Positions 1-8,642 of a stretch of 64,000 bases of DNA are shown here, piece by piece. The notes beneath the pieces were generated by a model that had not been told where the DNA came from, ran no database searches, and saw only the letters and a list, made by a program, of their open reading frames with translations. This DNA is from Dyadobacter psychrotolerans (GTDB lineage: Bacteria; Bacteroidota; Bacteroidia; Cytophagales; Spirosomataceae). Each line of letters begins with the position of its first letter. The first letter of the stretch is position 1. Position numbers and translations under genes: made by a program. The stretch covers positions 82,361-146,360 of the forward strand of contig NZ_SMFL01000016.1 of assembly GCF_004349265.1 (NCBI RefSeq), in the 5' to 3' direction.

Positions 1-1
1 A

Positions 2-688
2 GCTGCGGAAGGGTTTGTAAAAGAAGATCTTGACACGCAGTTTTTAATTCAAACCAATGATTTTGCCTCCGGGGTGGCATTGATATCTGTCAATGAAAAA
101 GGTGAAAATCAAATCGTCGTAGCATCAGGCGCAAACATGGACTTGAAGCCGCAGGATTTGCCGGATGCCATTTTTGAAAACGTTGAATGGGCTTTGGTTC
201 AGCTCGAAATTCCGATGCAGACCATTGAATATGTAGTAAAAAAATGCGCGTCATTAAATATAAAAGTTATCCTGAACCCCGCACCAGCTGACACTTTAAA
301 GGATGAACTTTTAAAAGATATATACCTGATCACACCCAACGAAACAGAAACGCAGCTTTTAACGGGCATTCTTCCTGAAAATCCTGAAAAGTTAGAACAG
401 GCAGCATCATTTTTCCACCAAAAAGGAGTTGAAAACGTGGTTATTACACTTGGAAAAGACGGTGTTTTTTTATCAAATAACAGCTATTCTCAGATTATTC
501 CAGCCGTTGAAGTCGATCCCATGGATACAACCGCCGCCGGAGATGTATTTAACGGAGCTGTTCTGGCGGCTTTGTCGAATGGAAAAGACTGGATTGAAGC
601 CTGTGAATTTGCATGTAATGCGGCTGCGTTGTCGGTTACCCGTATGGGTGCGCAAAGCTCTGCCCCTTTCCTCAAAGAATTGAATTAA
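2..688 (+). CDS. rbsK: Ribokinase, 5'-truncated by window edge
   Basis: PfkB-family sugar kinase that phosphorylates ribose to ribose 5-phosphate in the cytoplasm. The frame is open from base 2, so the gene begins upstream and about 70-80 N-terminal residues are missing. The visible part carries GVALISVNEKGENQIVV, typical of ribokinases, the NPAPA segment, and the PfkB signature DTTAAGDVFNGA containing the catalytic Asp of the AAGD motif (E. coli RbsK also has AAGD). It is followed 15 bases later by a nucleoside hydrolase, which fits a salvage pair: the hydrolase frees ribose and the kinase activates it. Another PfkB sugar kinase is possible, but ribokinase is the best reading. Confidence 0.9.
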   Translation, partial: AAEGFVKEDLDTQFLIQTNDFASGVALISVNEKGENQIVVASGANMDLKPQDLPDAIFENVEWALVQLEIPMQTIEYVVKKCASLNIKVILNPAPADTLKDELLKDIYLITPNETETQLLTGILPENPEKLEQAASFFHQKGVENVVITLGKDGVFLSNNSYSQIIPAVEVDPMDTTAAGDVFNGAVLAALSNGKDWIEACEFACNAAALSVTRMGAQSSAPFLKELN

Positions 689-703
689 CCTCTTCATGAC
701 CAA

Positions 704-1642
704 ATGAATAAAATACCTGTAATTATCGACTGTGACCCTGGCCATGACGATGCCCTGATGCTGATGCTTGCTTTCGGAAGCGGTAAATTTGATATAAAAG
801 CAATAACCACTTCGGCAGGAAACCAGACTCAGGAAAAAACATTAAATAATGCCCTAAAAATATTAACACTGATTGGCGCTAATGTACCCGTTTACAAGGG
901 TGCAGAAAAGCCTATGTTTCGGGATTTGATTATTGCCGACCATGTGCACGGTGAAACCGGGCTTGACTGTCCATCTCTTCCACAACCCACAATAAAACCT
1001 GATTTCCTGTCAGCAGTTGAAGGAATTGCCAAAGTCCTGACTGAATCTGATGAAAAAGTTATACTGGTACCCACCGGGCCGCTTACCAACATTGCAACCT
1101 TCCTGCTGGCCTATCCGCACCTGAAAGACAAAATCGGGCGAATTTCTCTAATGGGTGGAGGCATATTCCGTGGAAACATAACTCCGTTGGCTGAGTTTAA
1201 TATTTTCGTTGATCCGGAAGCAGCACATCTTGTTTTCAAAAGCGGAATACCCATAACCATGTGTGGCCTGGACGTGACACACAAGGCGCTGGTTTTTCAG
1301 AAGGATATCGACCTGTTTCGGTCACTCGGTAACAAATCGGGACTGGCGGCAGCAGATCTGATGGATTTCTTTTCAATCTTTTACAGAACTACCTGCACAG
1401 AACTGAATGGAGGAGCAGCTTTGCATGACCCCTGTGCCATTGCCTGGCTGATCGAACCGGATATGTTTGTCAGCAAGCCTTGTTTTGTTGATGTAGAAAT
1501 CAATGGAACACTAACATCGGGAACAACTGTCGTGGATTTCTATGGAGTGACTGGAAAGAAGCCTAATGTTGAAGTTGTTTTTGATATCAACCGGGAGAGG
1601 TATATTGAAATTTTGTATAACTCGATAAAAAATCTTCCTTGA
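704..1642 (+). CDS. Inosine-uridine preferring nucleoside hydrolase family protein
   Basis: Hydrolyses the N-glycosidic bond of nucleosides to give base plus ribose. The N terminus shows the family calcium and ribose binding motif IIDCDPGHDDALML (DxDxxxDD). PTGPLTNIA, the MGGG turn and a C-terminal LHDPCAIAW with a metal-ligand Asp follow. Length (312 aa) is normal for the family. Substrate range cannot be read from sequence. It sits 15 bases behind ribokinase on the same strand, so the ribose released here can be phosphorylated by the neighbour. The stop overlaps a possible TTG start for the next frame, but the next gene more likely starts at the ATG at 1675. Confidence 0.92.
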   Translation: MNKIPVIIDCDPGHDDALMLMLAFGSGKFDIKAITTSAGNQTQEKTLNNALKILTLIGANVPVYKGAEKPMFRDLIIADHVHGETGLDCPSLPQPTIKPDFLSAVEGIAKVLTESDEKVILVPTGPLTNIATFLLAYPHLKDKIGRISLMGGGIFRGNITPLAEFNIFVDPEAAHLVFKSGIPITMCGLDVTHKALVFQKDIDLFRSLGNKSGLAAADLMDFFSIFYRTTCTELNGGAALHDPCAIAWLIEPDMFVSKPCFVDVEINGTLTSGTTVVDFYGVTGKKPNVEVVFDINRERYIEILYNSIKNLP

Positions 1643-1674
1643 CAACGATTACTTATCTCACTCAACTACAAATA

Positions 1675-2306
1675 ATGGAAAACGACTTCAAACAAACGGA
1701 AATGCAAACTACTGCTCTATTAAAAAAAATCTGGTTAAGACCACAGGAGGTATTCCAGTATCTATTTAAATATGATCCAAAAAAGCATGTAACCTTATTA
1801 CTAATTCTGGCTTCGGTAACCGGAGCATTTTCCCGTGCGTATACCAGATTTCCATTCGATGAAAATCCAATCCTAAAAGTTTTACTTATTGTACCTATTA
1901 CCTCCTTTATAACTTTTTTTTATTTAACTTATGTGGGTTTCTAATAAGCTGGACAGGTCGTAAATGGCTTAAGGGAAAAGCTGAAACAGACCAGATCGTT
2001 ACGGTGTTGGCATGGTCCTCGATCCCGCAAATCTGCTCTTTCATTTTTGTAATTCTACGAATTCTTATTTTAGTTCAGGACGTATTTCGTACACCGCTGA
2101 ACTTTGAATTCAACATCCTGGAACTATTGCTTTTGTTACCGCAGTTAGTCTTGACTTTCTGGTCTATGTATCTGATTGTGAAGGGTATTTCAGCTGCACA
2201 GAATTTTACATTCGGCAGATCCACAGTGAATCTTCTGCTGCCTATTGTACTGGTGCTTTCCCCCTTTATTATCTTTTCTATTCTTGGCCGGATAATAATG
2301 GCTTAG
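1675..2306 (+). pseudogene. Yip1-family-like membrane protein, frameshifted
   Basis: Two adjacent frames together make one membrane protein of about 210 aa with about five hydrophobic segments. The first frame runs from ATG 1675 to the TAA at 1942. The second continues from about 1938 to the TAG at 2304 and reads LISWTGRKWLKGKAETDQ directly after YVGF. The shape and the TDQIVTVLAWSSIPQI segment resemble Yip1/DUF1282-type proteins. Joining needs a -1 shift at GGGTTTC (1935-1941), equivalent to one missing T in a TTTT run, just before tandem TAA TAA. It may be a real mutation, a sequence error, or translational slippage. The call of family is moderate; the frame break is directly visible. Confidence 0.7.
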
Positions 2307-2324
2307 AAATTAGATAGACAGTAA

Positions 2325-3563
2325 TTACAGCAACACAGAAACACTATCCTCAACCTCACCTCTTGAAGCTCTCTGCAAAACGGTAGCATTACCCAGATAC
2401 AGAATTACCAGTCCGCCGATTGAACAAAAAGCCATCATACCAACCATAGGCATAGCTGTATTGTTATGTAAAAAACTTACAATTCCGGAAATGATCGCTC
2501 CCGCTCCCATTCTCCAGCTTCCCATCAGTGCAGAAGCACTTCCGGTATGTTTCTTAAAAGGAGCCAGCGAAAGCGCCGATGTATTGGGACCAGTCAATCC
2601 CTGTCCGGTAAGGAAAATGAACATCATGGCAATCAGACTGTACAAGCCAAACCAGTTGTTGTAAACACCGGCGATTAGTACGATACCGACTATGCTTTGG
2701 TACACCAGAGTGATTTTGATGATCTCCTGGCTTTTATATTTTTTTAAAAGAAAATGATTCAGCTGCGTGGAGCCAATCATTGCGAAAGCCAGCAAACCAA
2801 AGATCCAGCCATATTGCTGAGCACTGACTTTGTAAATATTCATAAACACATCCGATGAGCCTGAAATATAGGCAAACGGAGCCGCAGTAGCCAAACCTCC
2901 GGCAAGCGTGTAAATAAGAAACTGCGGCTGGCTGATTACGGTAAAATAACTGCCCATTACCGATTTGGGTTTAAGCGAAACGGAACGATCCGGCATCTGA
3001 CCAGTTGGCAGAAAGAAATAAATTCCGGCGATCATGATCGAAACAATACCAGCCAGAATGATAAACAGCCAATGCCAGCTAAAACCCATAGTAACGTAAC
3101 CACCGACGGTCGGCGCTATCATCGGTGAAACGGCGATAACCAGGGTGATCATCGAAAAAACTTCAGCCCTTTTATTGGAAGGAAATATATCGCTGACAAG
3201 TGCCTGTGATGCGACTAATCCCACACAACCACCCATTGCCTGAAGAAAACGCATCAGTATAAGTGAGTCCACGGTGGATGTCATCGCGCAGCCAATGGAA
3301 GCCAACATATACAAACCCAAGCCTACATAAAGTGGAATTTTTCTTCCAAACCTATCTAAAAGAGGCCCGTACAAAATTTGTCCAAGACAGATTCCCACCA
3401 GGTAACTGGTAAGTGAAAGCTGCACTTTATCAATGGTTGTGTGCAGGTCTTTGGCAATTGTCGGGAAACCCGGCAGATACATGTCAATGGAAAACGGGCT
3501 GATTGTAGCCAGCGAGCCCAGTATCAGGATGATGAAGGAATATCGTTTGCGACTCATACTCAA
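2325..3563 (-). CDS. MFS drug efflux transporter, Bcr/CflA type
   Basis: Twelve-helix major facilitator of the inner membrane, probably a proton-coupled drug or metabolite exporter. The N terminus contains SPFSIDMYLPGFPTIAKDL, a hallmark of the Bcr/CflA group, then motif A as GPLLDRFGRKIPL between helices 2 and 3. A helix-5 region, VIAVSPMIAPTVGGY, fits the antiporter motif. The length of 412 aa is normal. An alternative start two codons downstream (MSRKRYS) is equally plausible. It converges with the frameshifted Yip1-like gene (18 bases apart) and is transcribed alone. Substrate cannot be inferred. Confidence 0.88.
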   Translation of the reverse strand: MSMSRKRYSFIILILGSLATISPFSIDMYLPGFPTIAKDLHTTIDKVQLSLTSYLVGICLGQILYGPLLDRFGRKIPLYVGLGLYMLASIGCAMTSTVDSLILMRFLQAMGGCVGLVASQALVSDIFPSNKRAEVFSMITLVIAVSPMIAPTVGGYVTMGFSWHWLFIILAGIVSIMIAGIYFFLPTGQMPDRSVSLKPKSVMGSYFTVISQPQFLIYTLAGGLATAAPFAYISGSSDVFMNIYKVSAQQYGWIFGLLAFAMIGSTQLNHFLLKKYKSQEIIKITLVYQSIVGIVLIAGVYNNWFGLYSLIAMMFIFLTGQGLTGPNTSALSLAPFKKHTGSASALMGSWRMGAGAIISGIVSFLHNNTAMPMVGMMAFCSIGGLVILYLGNATVLQRASRGEVEDSVSVLL

Positions 3564-3726
3564 AATAGAACTTAATGTAGGTCTAACGGCAAAAATGTTA
3601 CTTTAAGTTCCTGTTTTCTAATAAGTACAACGATTAAACAATATAATTATATCGGAGACATTGTCTTAACAATCAAAGTAAATTTCTGACTTTAAACGCG
3701 TCGTAAATTCATTATTTTCAAACAGC

Positions 3727-3748
3727 ACTAAAAGTAGCTACTTTTAGT
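3727..3748. promoter_or_regulatory. Perfect 22-bp palindrome, operator candidate
   Basis: The half-site ACTAAAAGTAG is followed immediately by its exact reverse complement, with no loop. It lies 53 bases upstream of the ATG of the dienelactone hydrolase gene and 163 bases upstream of the divergent exporter. A loopless dyad in an upstream region is more like a dimeric repressor or activator site than a terminator. Its right half includes TACTTTTA, one base off the TAnnTTTG -7 box, so binding could occlude a promoter. No regulator gene is adjacent. Confidence 0.5.
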
Positions 3749-3801
3749 TTTCAACCAAACGGCAAACTTTTGTTTTAAAAACTTAAAATCCACTTATTAC
3801 T

Positions 3802-4662
3802 ATGAAAGCAATTTTTATGTTGGTTACGTTTTTCCTGATGAATGTTTATGCACCCGAGAAACCGGTAACAACTGTGTCAACTGTAATTCCGATTTGCCAC
3901 ACACCTTTGGGCAGCAACGATATGGCCTTTTTAGCGGCGGATCCTTCTTTTCAGATGCTTCATGAACTTCCGGCTCCATTTCATTATCAAGGTGCAGGAG
4001 AAATGGTCAGTTTCCCAACTCCGGATGGGACGACAGCGTCAGGATTTCTTTTGAAATCAGCAAAAAAATCGAAAAAGTGGCTTTTGGTTTATCAGGAATG
4101 GTGGGGACTCAACGACAACATCAAACAAGAGTCGGCCAAGCTATATAGAGACCTGGGTGATGTAAATGTAATTGCGTTGGATATGTATGATGGAAAAGTT
4201 GGCGAGACCCGTGAAGAAGCCGGGAAACTAATGCAATCAGCAAGTAAGGAAAGACTTGCGGCAATTACCAGAGGCGCTATATCCTTTGTGGGTAAAGATG
4301 CTAAAATTGCTTCAATCGGCTGGTGCTTTGGCGGTATGCTTTCACTTCAAAGCGCAATTTTAGAACAGAAACAAATGGTTGGCTGCGTGATGTACTACGG
4401 AACGCCTGAGAAGGATGTGGAAAAACTAAAAACATTAAATACAGATGTTCTTGGTATTTTCGGAAGTCAGGATCAGGGTATTTCTCCGGCTGTGGTAGCT
4501 CAGTTTAAAAAAGATATGAAAACTGCCGGAAAACAGGTGACGATTAAAATGTATGATGCAGTTCACGGGTTTGCCAATCCGAGCAATCCCAAGCATGATC
4601 CGGCTGCAACGGCTGATGCTTACAAGCTTTCGCTGAATTATCTGAAGAAGAAATTCAGCTGA
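3802..4662 (+). CDS. Dienelactone hydrolase family protein, secreted
   Basis: Alpha/beta hydrolase of the dienelactone hydrolase family. The catalytic triad is visible: Cys175 in GWCFGG, Asp224 in GSQDQG and His255 in VHGFANPS. The Cys nucleophile is the dienelactone hydrolase type rather than the serine type. The first 17 residues (MKAIFMLVTFFLMNVYA) look like a signal peptide, so it probably acts in the periplasm or outer membrane. Length (286 aa) is longer than classical cytosolic enzymes (about 236 aa) because of this N-terminal part. There are no aromatic degradation genes nearby, so a chlorocatechol role is not supported. It follows a 22-bp palindrome and is followed by a strong hairpin. 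Confidence 0.88.
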   Translation: MKAIFMLVTFFLMNVYAPEKPVTTVSTVIPICHTPLGSNDMAFLAADPSFQMLHELPAPFHYQGAGEMVSFPTPDGTTASGFLLKSAKKSKKWLLVYQEWWGLNDNIKQESAKLYRDLGDVNVIALDMYDGKVGETREEAGKLMQSASKERLAAITRGAISFVGKDAKIASIGWCFGGMLSLQSAILEQKQMVGCVMYYGTPEKDVEKLKTLNTDVLGIFGSQDQGISPAVVAQFKKDMKTAGKQVTIKMYDAVHGFANPSNPKHDPAATADAYKLSLNYLKKKFS

Positions 4663-4671
4663 GGTTGGTTA

Positions 4672-4706
4672 GACTTTCCAAGTTTTTGAAACTTGGAAAG
4701 TCTTTT
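4672..4706. terminator. Intrinsic terminator after dienelactone hydrolase gene
   Basis: A perfect 14-bp stem (GACTTTCCAAGTTT at 4672-4685 with its complement at 4689-4702) closes a 3-base loop and is followed by TTTT. It ends the rightward gene and lies between convergent genes, so it may also affect hppA transcripts on the other strand. Confidence 0.8.
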
Positions 4707-4725
4707 GAAACCTGGAAAGTCTTTT
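4689..4725. repeat. Short tandem copies of a GGAAAGTCTTTT unit
   Basis: The right arm of the terminator (ACTTGGAAAGTCTTTTGAAA) is followed by a second near copy (CCTGGAAAGTCTTTT), and the left arm is its inverted copy. This gives three related units in about 55 bases. It looks like a small intergenic repeat family rather than unique sequence; only a genome count could show that. Confidence 0.4.
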
Positions 4726-4739
4726 AAGTATTATTAAAA

Positions 4740-7367
4740 TTATTTCTTTGTTACCCTAATCGAAATACGACGGTTTTTAGCTCTGCCGGCCTCAGTCTCA
4801 TTTGAGGCCACCGGATGCTCCTGGCCGTAACCTTCTGATTCCAGCCGGGACTTTTCTATTCCTAAATCTGTAAGTGATTTTTTAACTGAATTGGCCCTGT
4901 CCGTGGAGAGTTTCAAATTGCTTACCGGATCTCCGGTATTATCCGTGTATCCTCCCAGTTTTACGTTAACATCCGGATACGCTTTCAAAATCTCGGCAAC
5001 ATTTTCGAGCTGCTCCTCCGATTCCGGTTTTAGCTTGTCACTGCCTGTTTCAAACAATAAACGGTCAAAGTCAAACCAGGTTTCCTTGTCAGCCCTGGAA
5101 TCAGATTTGATAAAATCAAGCAGAGAGGTTTCCACAGGATTGCCGGAACCTGCAATGTTTAATTTGATTCCGTTCAGATCCAGTGTATTTGCGCTTACTA
5201 TTGGAGGTGGTAAACTTATGACCTCTTCTTCAACAACCTGCACTTCGCTGACAATTTTTTCCACCGCAATATGAGGTGCAATTACCAATGAAACGATAGA
5301 CATCAATTTGATCAAAATGTTCATCGAAGGACCAGACGTATCTTTAAACGGATCGCCTACGGTATCTCCTGTCACAGCAGCTTTATGCGGTTCTGATTTT
5401 TTATAATAAGTTACACCATTAATCACTGCACCTTTTTCAAAAGACTTTTTAGCATTGTCCCAGGCTCCGCCGGCATTGTTCTGAAAAATACCCATCAAAA
5501 CACCGGAAACCGTAACGCCCGCCAAGGTACCGCCCAATACTTCAGGCCCAAAAAGGAAACCAACAATAACCGGAACCAACAATGCAATAAGCCCGGGCGC
5601 GACCATCTCGCGAATTGAGGCTTCGGTAGAAATGGCCACACATTTATCATATTCGGGCTTAGCTGTACCTTCCATAATTCCTGGAATTTCACGAAACTGG
5701 CGGCGTACTTCTTCAACCATTTTCATAGCTGCACGTCCCACCGCGGCAATAGCCAAAGAGGAGAAAATAAAAGGAATCATAGCTCCTACAAAAAGACCTG
5801 CCAGTACATTTGCCTTATAAATGTCAATGGAATTAATTCCTGCGACACCACAGAATGCCGCAAACAGTGCCAGTGAAGTAAGTGCAGCAGAAGCAATAGC
5901 AAACCCTTTTCCGGAAGCCGCAGTGGTATTTCCAACTGCGTCCAGAATATCTGTACGACCACGAACTTCCTCCGGCAAATGTGCCATTTCAGCTATACCA
6001 CCCGCATTATCAGCAATTGGGCCAAATGCATCAATGGCAAGCTGCATGGCAGTTGTCGCCATCATACCAGCAGCAGCAATTGCTACACCGTATAAACCTG
6101 CAAATTCGTAACTGATAAAAATACCTGCTGCCAAAACCAATGTAGGAATAACAGTCGATTCCATTCCGACAGACAGACCACCGATAATATTGGTTGCATG
6201 TCCGGTAGATGACTGATTCACGATTGACTGAACAGGTCGTTTGCCCATTGCGGTGTAATACTCTGTTACCGTTGACATAATTGCGCCAACGATAGACCCC
6301 AACAAGATTGCCCAGAAGACATCTATTGCAGTAAAATCAACACCACGAATGGTTAGCAATCCTTCGGGCAACATCCACATTGTCAATGGATAACTCGCAA
6401 TCAACACCAAAATGATTGATCCCCAGTTTCCGCGGTTCAAAGCTCCCTGCACATCACCCTGATCATTGCTGACACGAACCAATAACATACTAATGATCGA
6501 TGCAATAAGTCCGATTCCGGCGATGACCATGGGCAGTAGAATTGGAGAAATCCCTCCAAAATTATCGACACCTTCGGCAACGATTTCCCGTCCTAAAACC
6601 ATTGTAGCAAGGATGGTAGCCACATAAGAACCAAATAAATCCGCACCCATACCAGCCACGTCACCTACGTTATCACCAACGTTGTCTGCAATCGTAGCCG
6701 GGTTACGCGGATCATCTTCCGGAATTCCGGCCTCGACTTTACCAACAAGGTCAGCACCTACGTCGGCAGCTTTGGTATAAATCCCGCCTCCCACACGTGC
6801 AAAAAGAGCGATGGATTCCGCACCCAAAGAAAACCCAGCCAATACTTCGAGTACCTTTTCCATTCCTAATCCATTTACGTCGGTGCTGTCACCAACAAAA
6901 ACAGAATAAAGAATGATAAACAACCCGCCCAAACCGATAACTGCTAAACTGGCAACACCAATTCCCATTACCGATCCTCCTGTGAAGGAAACTTCCAATG
7001 CTTTGGTAAGACTTGTCCGTGCAGCCTGCGTGGTACGAACGTTTGATTTGGTGGCGATATTCATTCCGATATAACCGGCAAAAGCAGAAATAAACGCGCC
7101 TGCGATAAATGAAGCGCCAATGAAAACACTGGAATTTTCAACCAGCGTTCCTGAATAACCCAATAAAATACTGACAATAATACCGAAGACGATCAGCACT
7201 CGCCATTCGGCTTTGAGAAAGGCCAGAGCGCCGTCGGCGATGGCATCTGCAATTTCTTTCATTTCGGGGGTTCCGCTATCCTGCCGGACAACCCACCCTC
7301 TTTTAAAAAACATAACCAGCAAGCCAATGATGCCCAACGCCGGTACTAAATAGGTAATATTACTCAT
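4740..7367 (-). CDS. hppA: Membrane ion-pumping pyrophosphatase fused to OmpA-like domain
   Basis: Inner-membrane pyrophosphatase coupling PPi hydrolysis to H+ or Na+ export. The hallmark motifs are present: DVGADLVGKVE, PEDDPRNPATIADNVGDNVG, EYYT, GPIADNAGGIAEM, NNAGGAWDNAKK and GDTVGDPFKDTSGP. GNTTAASGKG has Ala where potassium-independent enzymes carry Lys, which by family knowledge suggests potassium dependence. After about residue 690 there is an acidic linker, and from about 755 an OmpA-like domain with TDNTGD and AKNRRISI, the peptidoglycan-binding Asp and Arg. The enzyme C terminus is periplasmic in this family, so the domain could reach the cell wall. The start at 7367 (MSNITYLVP) is preferred over an upstream ATG at 7433 that would add 22 atypical residues. 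Ion specificity is not resolved. Confidence 0.95.
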   Translation of the reverse strand: MSNITYLVPALGIIGLLVMFFKRGWVVRQDSGTPEMKEIADAIADGALAFLKAEWRVLIVFGIIVSILLGYSGTLVENSSVFIGASFIAGAFISAFAGYIGMNIATKSNVRTTQAARTSLTKALEVSFTGGSVMGIGVASLAVIGLGGLFIILYSVFVGDSTDVNGLGMEKVLEVLAGFSLGAESIALFARVGGGIYTKAADVGADLVGKVEAGIPEDDPRNPATIADNVGDNVGDVAGMGADLFGSYVATILATMVLGREIVAEGVDNFGGISPILLPMVIAGIGLIASIISMLLVRVSNDQGDVQGALNRGNWGSIILVLIASYPLTMWMLPEGLLTIRGVDFTAIDVFWAILLGSIVGAIMSTVTEYYTAMGKRPVQSIVNQSSTGHATNIIGGLSVGMESTVIPTLVLAAGIFISYEFAGLYGVAIAAAGMMATTAMQLAIDAFGPIADNAGGIAEMAHLPEEVRGRTDILDAVGNTTAASGKGFAIASAALTSLALFAAFCGVAGINSIDIYKANVLAGLFVGAMIPFIFSSLAIAAVGRAAMKMVEEVRRQFREIPGIMEGTAKPEYDKCVAISTEASIREMVAPGLIALLVPVIVGFLFGPEVLGGTLAGVTVSGVLMGIFQNNAGGAWDNAKKSFEKGAVINGVTYYKKSEPHKAAVTGDTVGDPFKDTSGPSMNILIKLMSIVSLVIAPHIAVEKIVSEVQVVEEEVISLPPPIVSANTLDLNGIKLNIAGSGNPVETSLLDFIKSDSRADKETWFDFDRLLFETGSDKLKPESEEQLENVAEILKAYPDVNVKLGGYTDNTGDPVSNLKLSTDRANSVKKSLTDLGIEKSRLESEGYGQEHPVASNETEAGRAKNRRISIRVTKK

Positions 7368-7557
7368 GCGCGATACAGAAATTAGGTTAAGGTTGAAATT
7401 CCCGTAAATATAGAGAATGACGCCCCATAACAAAATGTCTGATCGCTTATTTTAGATCAATTCTTATGTTTTTTATAAAATTTTCATGACTTTTAATCCG
7501 CCAGCATCATACTTTTTTCTTTAACCCACTGCTTTTCAAAGCATAATACACAACCAA

Positions 7558-8493
7558 CTACCCCGCTAACTGCTGATGATAAAATCCCGATAAAAAATTA
7601 TATAATTCGGGGTGTTTTTCGTGAAACTCCTGTGGGTCGCTAAAAAAATACTCACTGACAACGGCAAGAAATTCTGCATTGTTTGTGATGGCGTATGGAT
7701 TGATATCCGAATGTCCGCTTCTAATATTATTCATTTCCTTTTTAATCAAATGGAGCCATGGAAGCGTAAAACCGCTTTCCGCAAGTCTTTCCGGAATGCC
7801 GTCAGCCTCTCCGTCCTCACGGTCAAGCAAATGTACAAACTCATGGATACCGACATTTTCCTCCCCTTTTCGTCCATTGAAACCAGCCAGAAGGGAAGGC
7901 TTGGAAAGAAGCAGCGAATGATTCATGTAACGATTTCCAACCATTCCTTCAATATTTTCGGAAGATTGGTCGGCACCTTCGATTTCAAATTGCTTGCTGA
8001 AAGACTTAGGATATATCAGTACTTCGTTCAGTTCAGGATAATCAAAGGCCGGGAAGGCAAATGTGGGAATGATTGCACTTGAAGCAACCAGAAGACGAAT
8101 TTGATCATTAATTTCCGTATCAATTCCTTCCACTTTTTTCTCGGCTAAAAATAGCTGAACCCTTCTCTCAAAAAGCGATTTTCTTCTTTTATCCAGCGTT
8201 TTATAAAACAAAACATGTTCATCCAGAATTTCCTGCCAGGCTGTTGGAAAAGAGACATTAAAAATTGCTACACGCCGGTAAGTCTTTCTAAAATAATTTC
8301 TGTTGACTGCTTCAATTATCCCGACTGTGATTAAACCAACAAAATACAAAACAGACTGATGGCTAAAAAATGCCAGTGCCCCAAAAAAAACCATCACCGT
8401 AAGCTGGATTCCTATCGCACGCAGCCTAACCGATTTAAGCGAAGCCTGATAAAAAGCCAAAAGATCATCGGCTGAATTGATAACTTTTGTCAT
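7558..8493 (-). CDS. MtfA-like zinc-dependent peptidase (M90) with membrane anchor
   Basis: Contains the metallopeptidase motif HEFVH at residues 217-221 in the context VGIHEFVHLLDREDGEADG, typical of MtfA/M90 peptidases. In enterobacteria MtfA removes the Mlc repressor from glucose-transport control; no such link is visible here. Unlike E. coli MtfA, this protein has about two hydrophobic segments near residues 25-65, so it is probably anchored with the catalytic part in the cytoplasm. Length is 311 aa. It is a single leftward gene between hppA and the pigment locus. Function beyond a zinc peptidase is unknown. Confidence 0.85.
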   Translation of the reverse strand: MTKVINSADDLLAFYQASLKSVRLRAIGIQLTVMVFFGALAFFSHQSVLYFVGLITVGIIEAVNRNYFRKTYRRVAIFNVSFPTAWQEILDEHVLFYKTLDKRRKSLFERRVQLFLAEKKVEGIDTEINDQIRLLVASSAIIPTFAFPAFDYPELNEVLIYPKSFSKQFEIEGADQSSENIEGMVGNRYMNHSLLLSKPSLLAGFNGRKGEENVGIHEFVHLLDREDGEADGIPERLAESGFTLPWLHLIKKEMNNIRSGHSDINPYAITNNAEFLAVVSEYFFSDPQEFHEKHPELYNFLSGFYHQQLAG

Positions 8494-8611
8494 TGAAGAA
8501 AGTTAAACTTCATATAAGAAAACATTGAACGAACCGCGTGTCAACTCGCAGCTTTACTGAAAATTTATACATTAACCTCCGTCTTCCGCCGGGGGATTTA
8601 AACGCATCGTT

Positions 8612-8633
8612 GTTCCGGCCTTAGCCGAAGAAC
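8612..8633. terminator. Hairpin downstream of glycosyltransferase gene
   Basis: GTTC-CGGC pairs with GCCG-GAAC around a CTTA loop, with a two-base AA bulge. It lies just past the stop of the last gene in the leftward pigment run. There is no U tract after it, so its action as a terminator is uncertain. Confidence 0.3.
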
Positions 8634-8642
8634 CCCTTTCGA

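Noticed and set aside
1639..1674. TTG start of the Yip1-like gene overlapping the hydrolase stop
   Set aside because: The ATG at 1675 gives a more natural N terminus and avoids 12 extra residues without membrane-protein character.
3802..4662. Chlorocatechol degradation role for the dienelactone hydrolase
   Set aside because: No other aromatic degradation genes are near and the protein has a signal peptide.
4672..4725. Repeated GGAAAGTC units taken as a CRISPR or insertion end
   Set aside because: The units form a plain terminator hairpin plus one degenerate copy; no spacers, transposase or target duplication.
4891..6111. Long open frames on the strand opposite hppA
   Set aside because: They run antisense to strongly conserved pyrophosphatase and OmpA-like coding sequence and show low-complexity composition, so they are shadows of the real gene.
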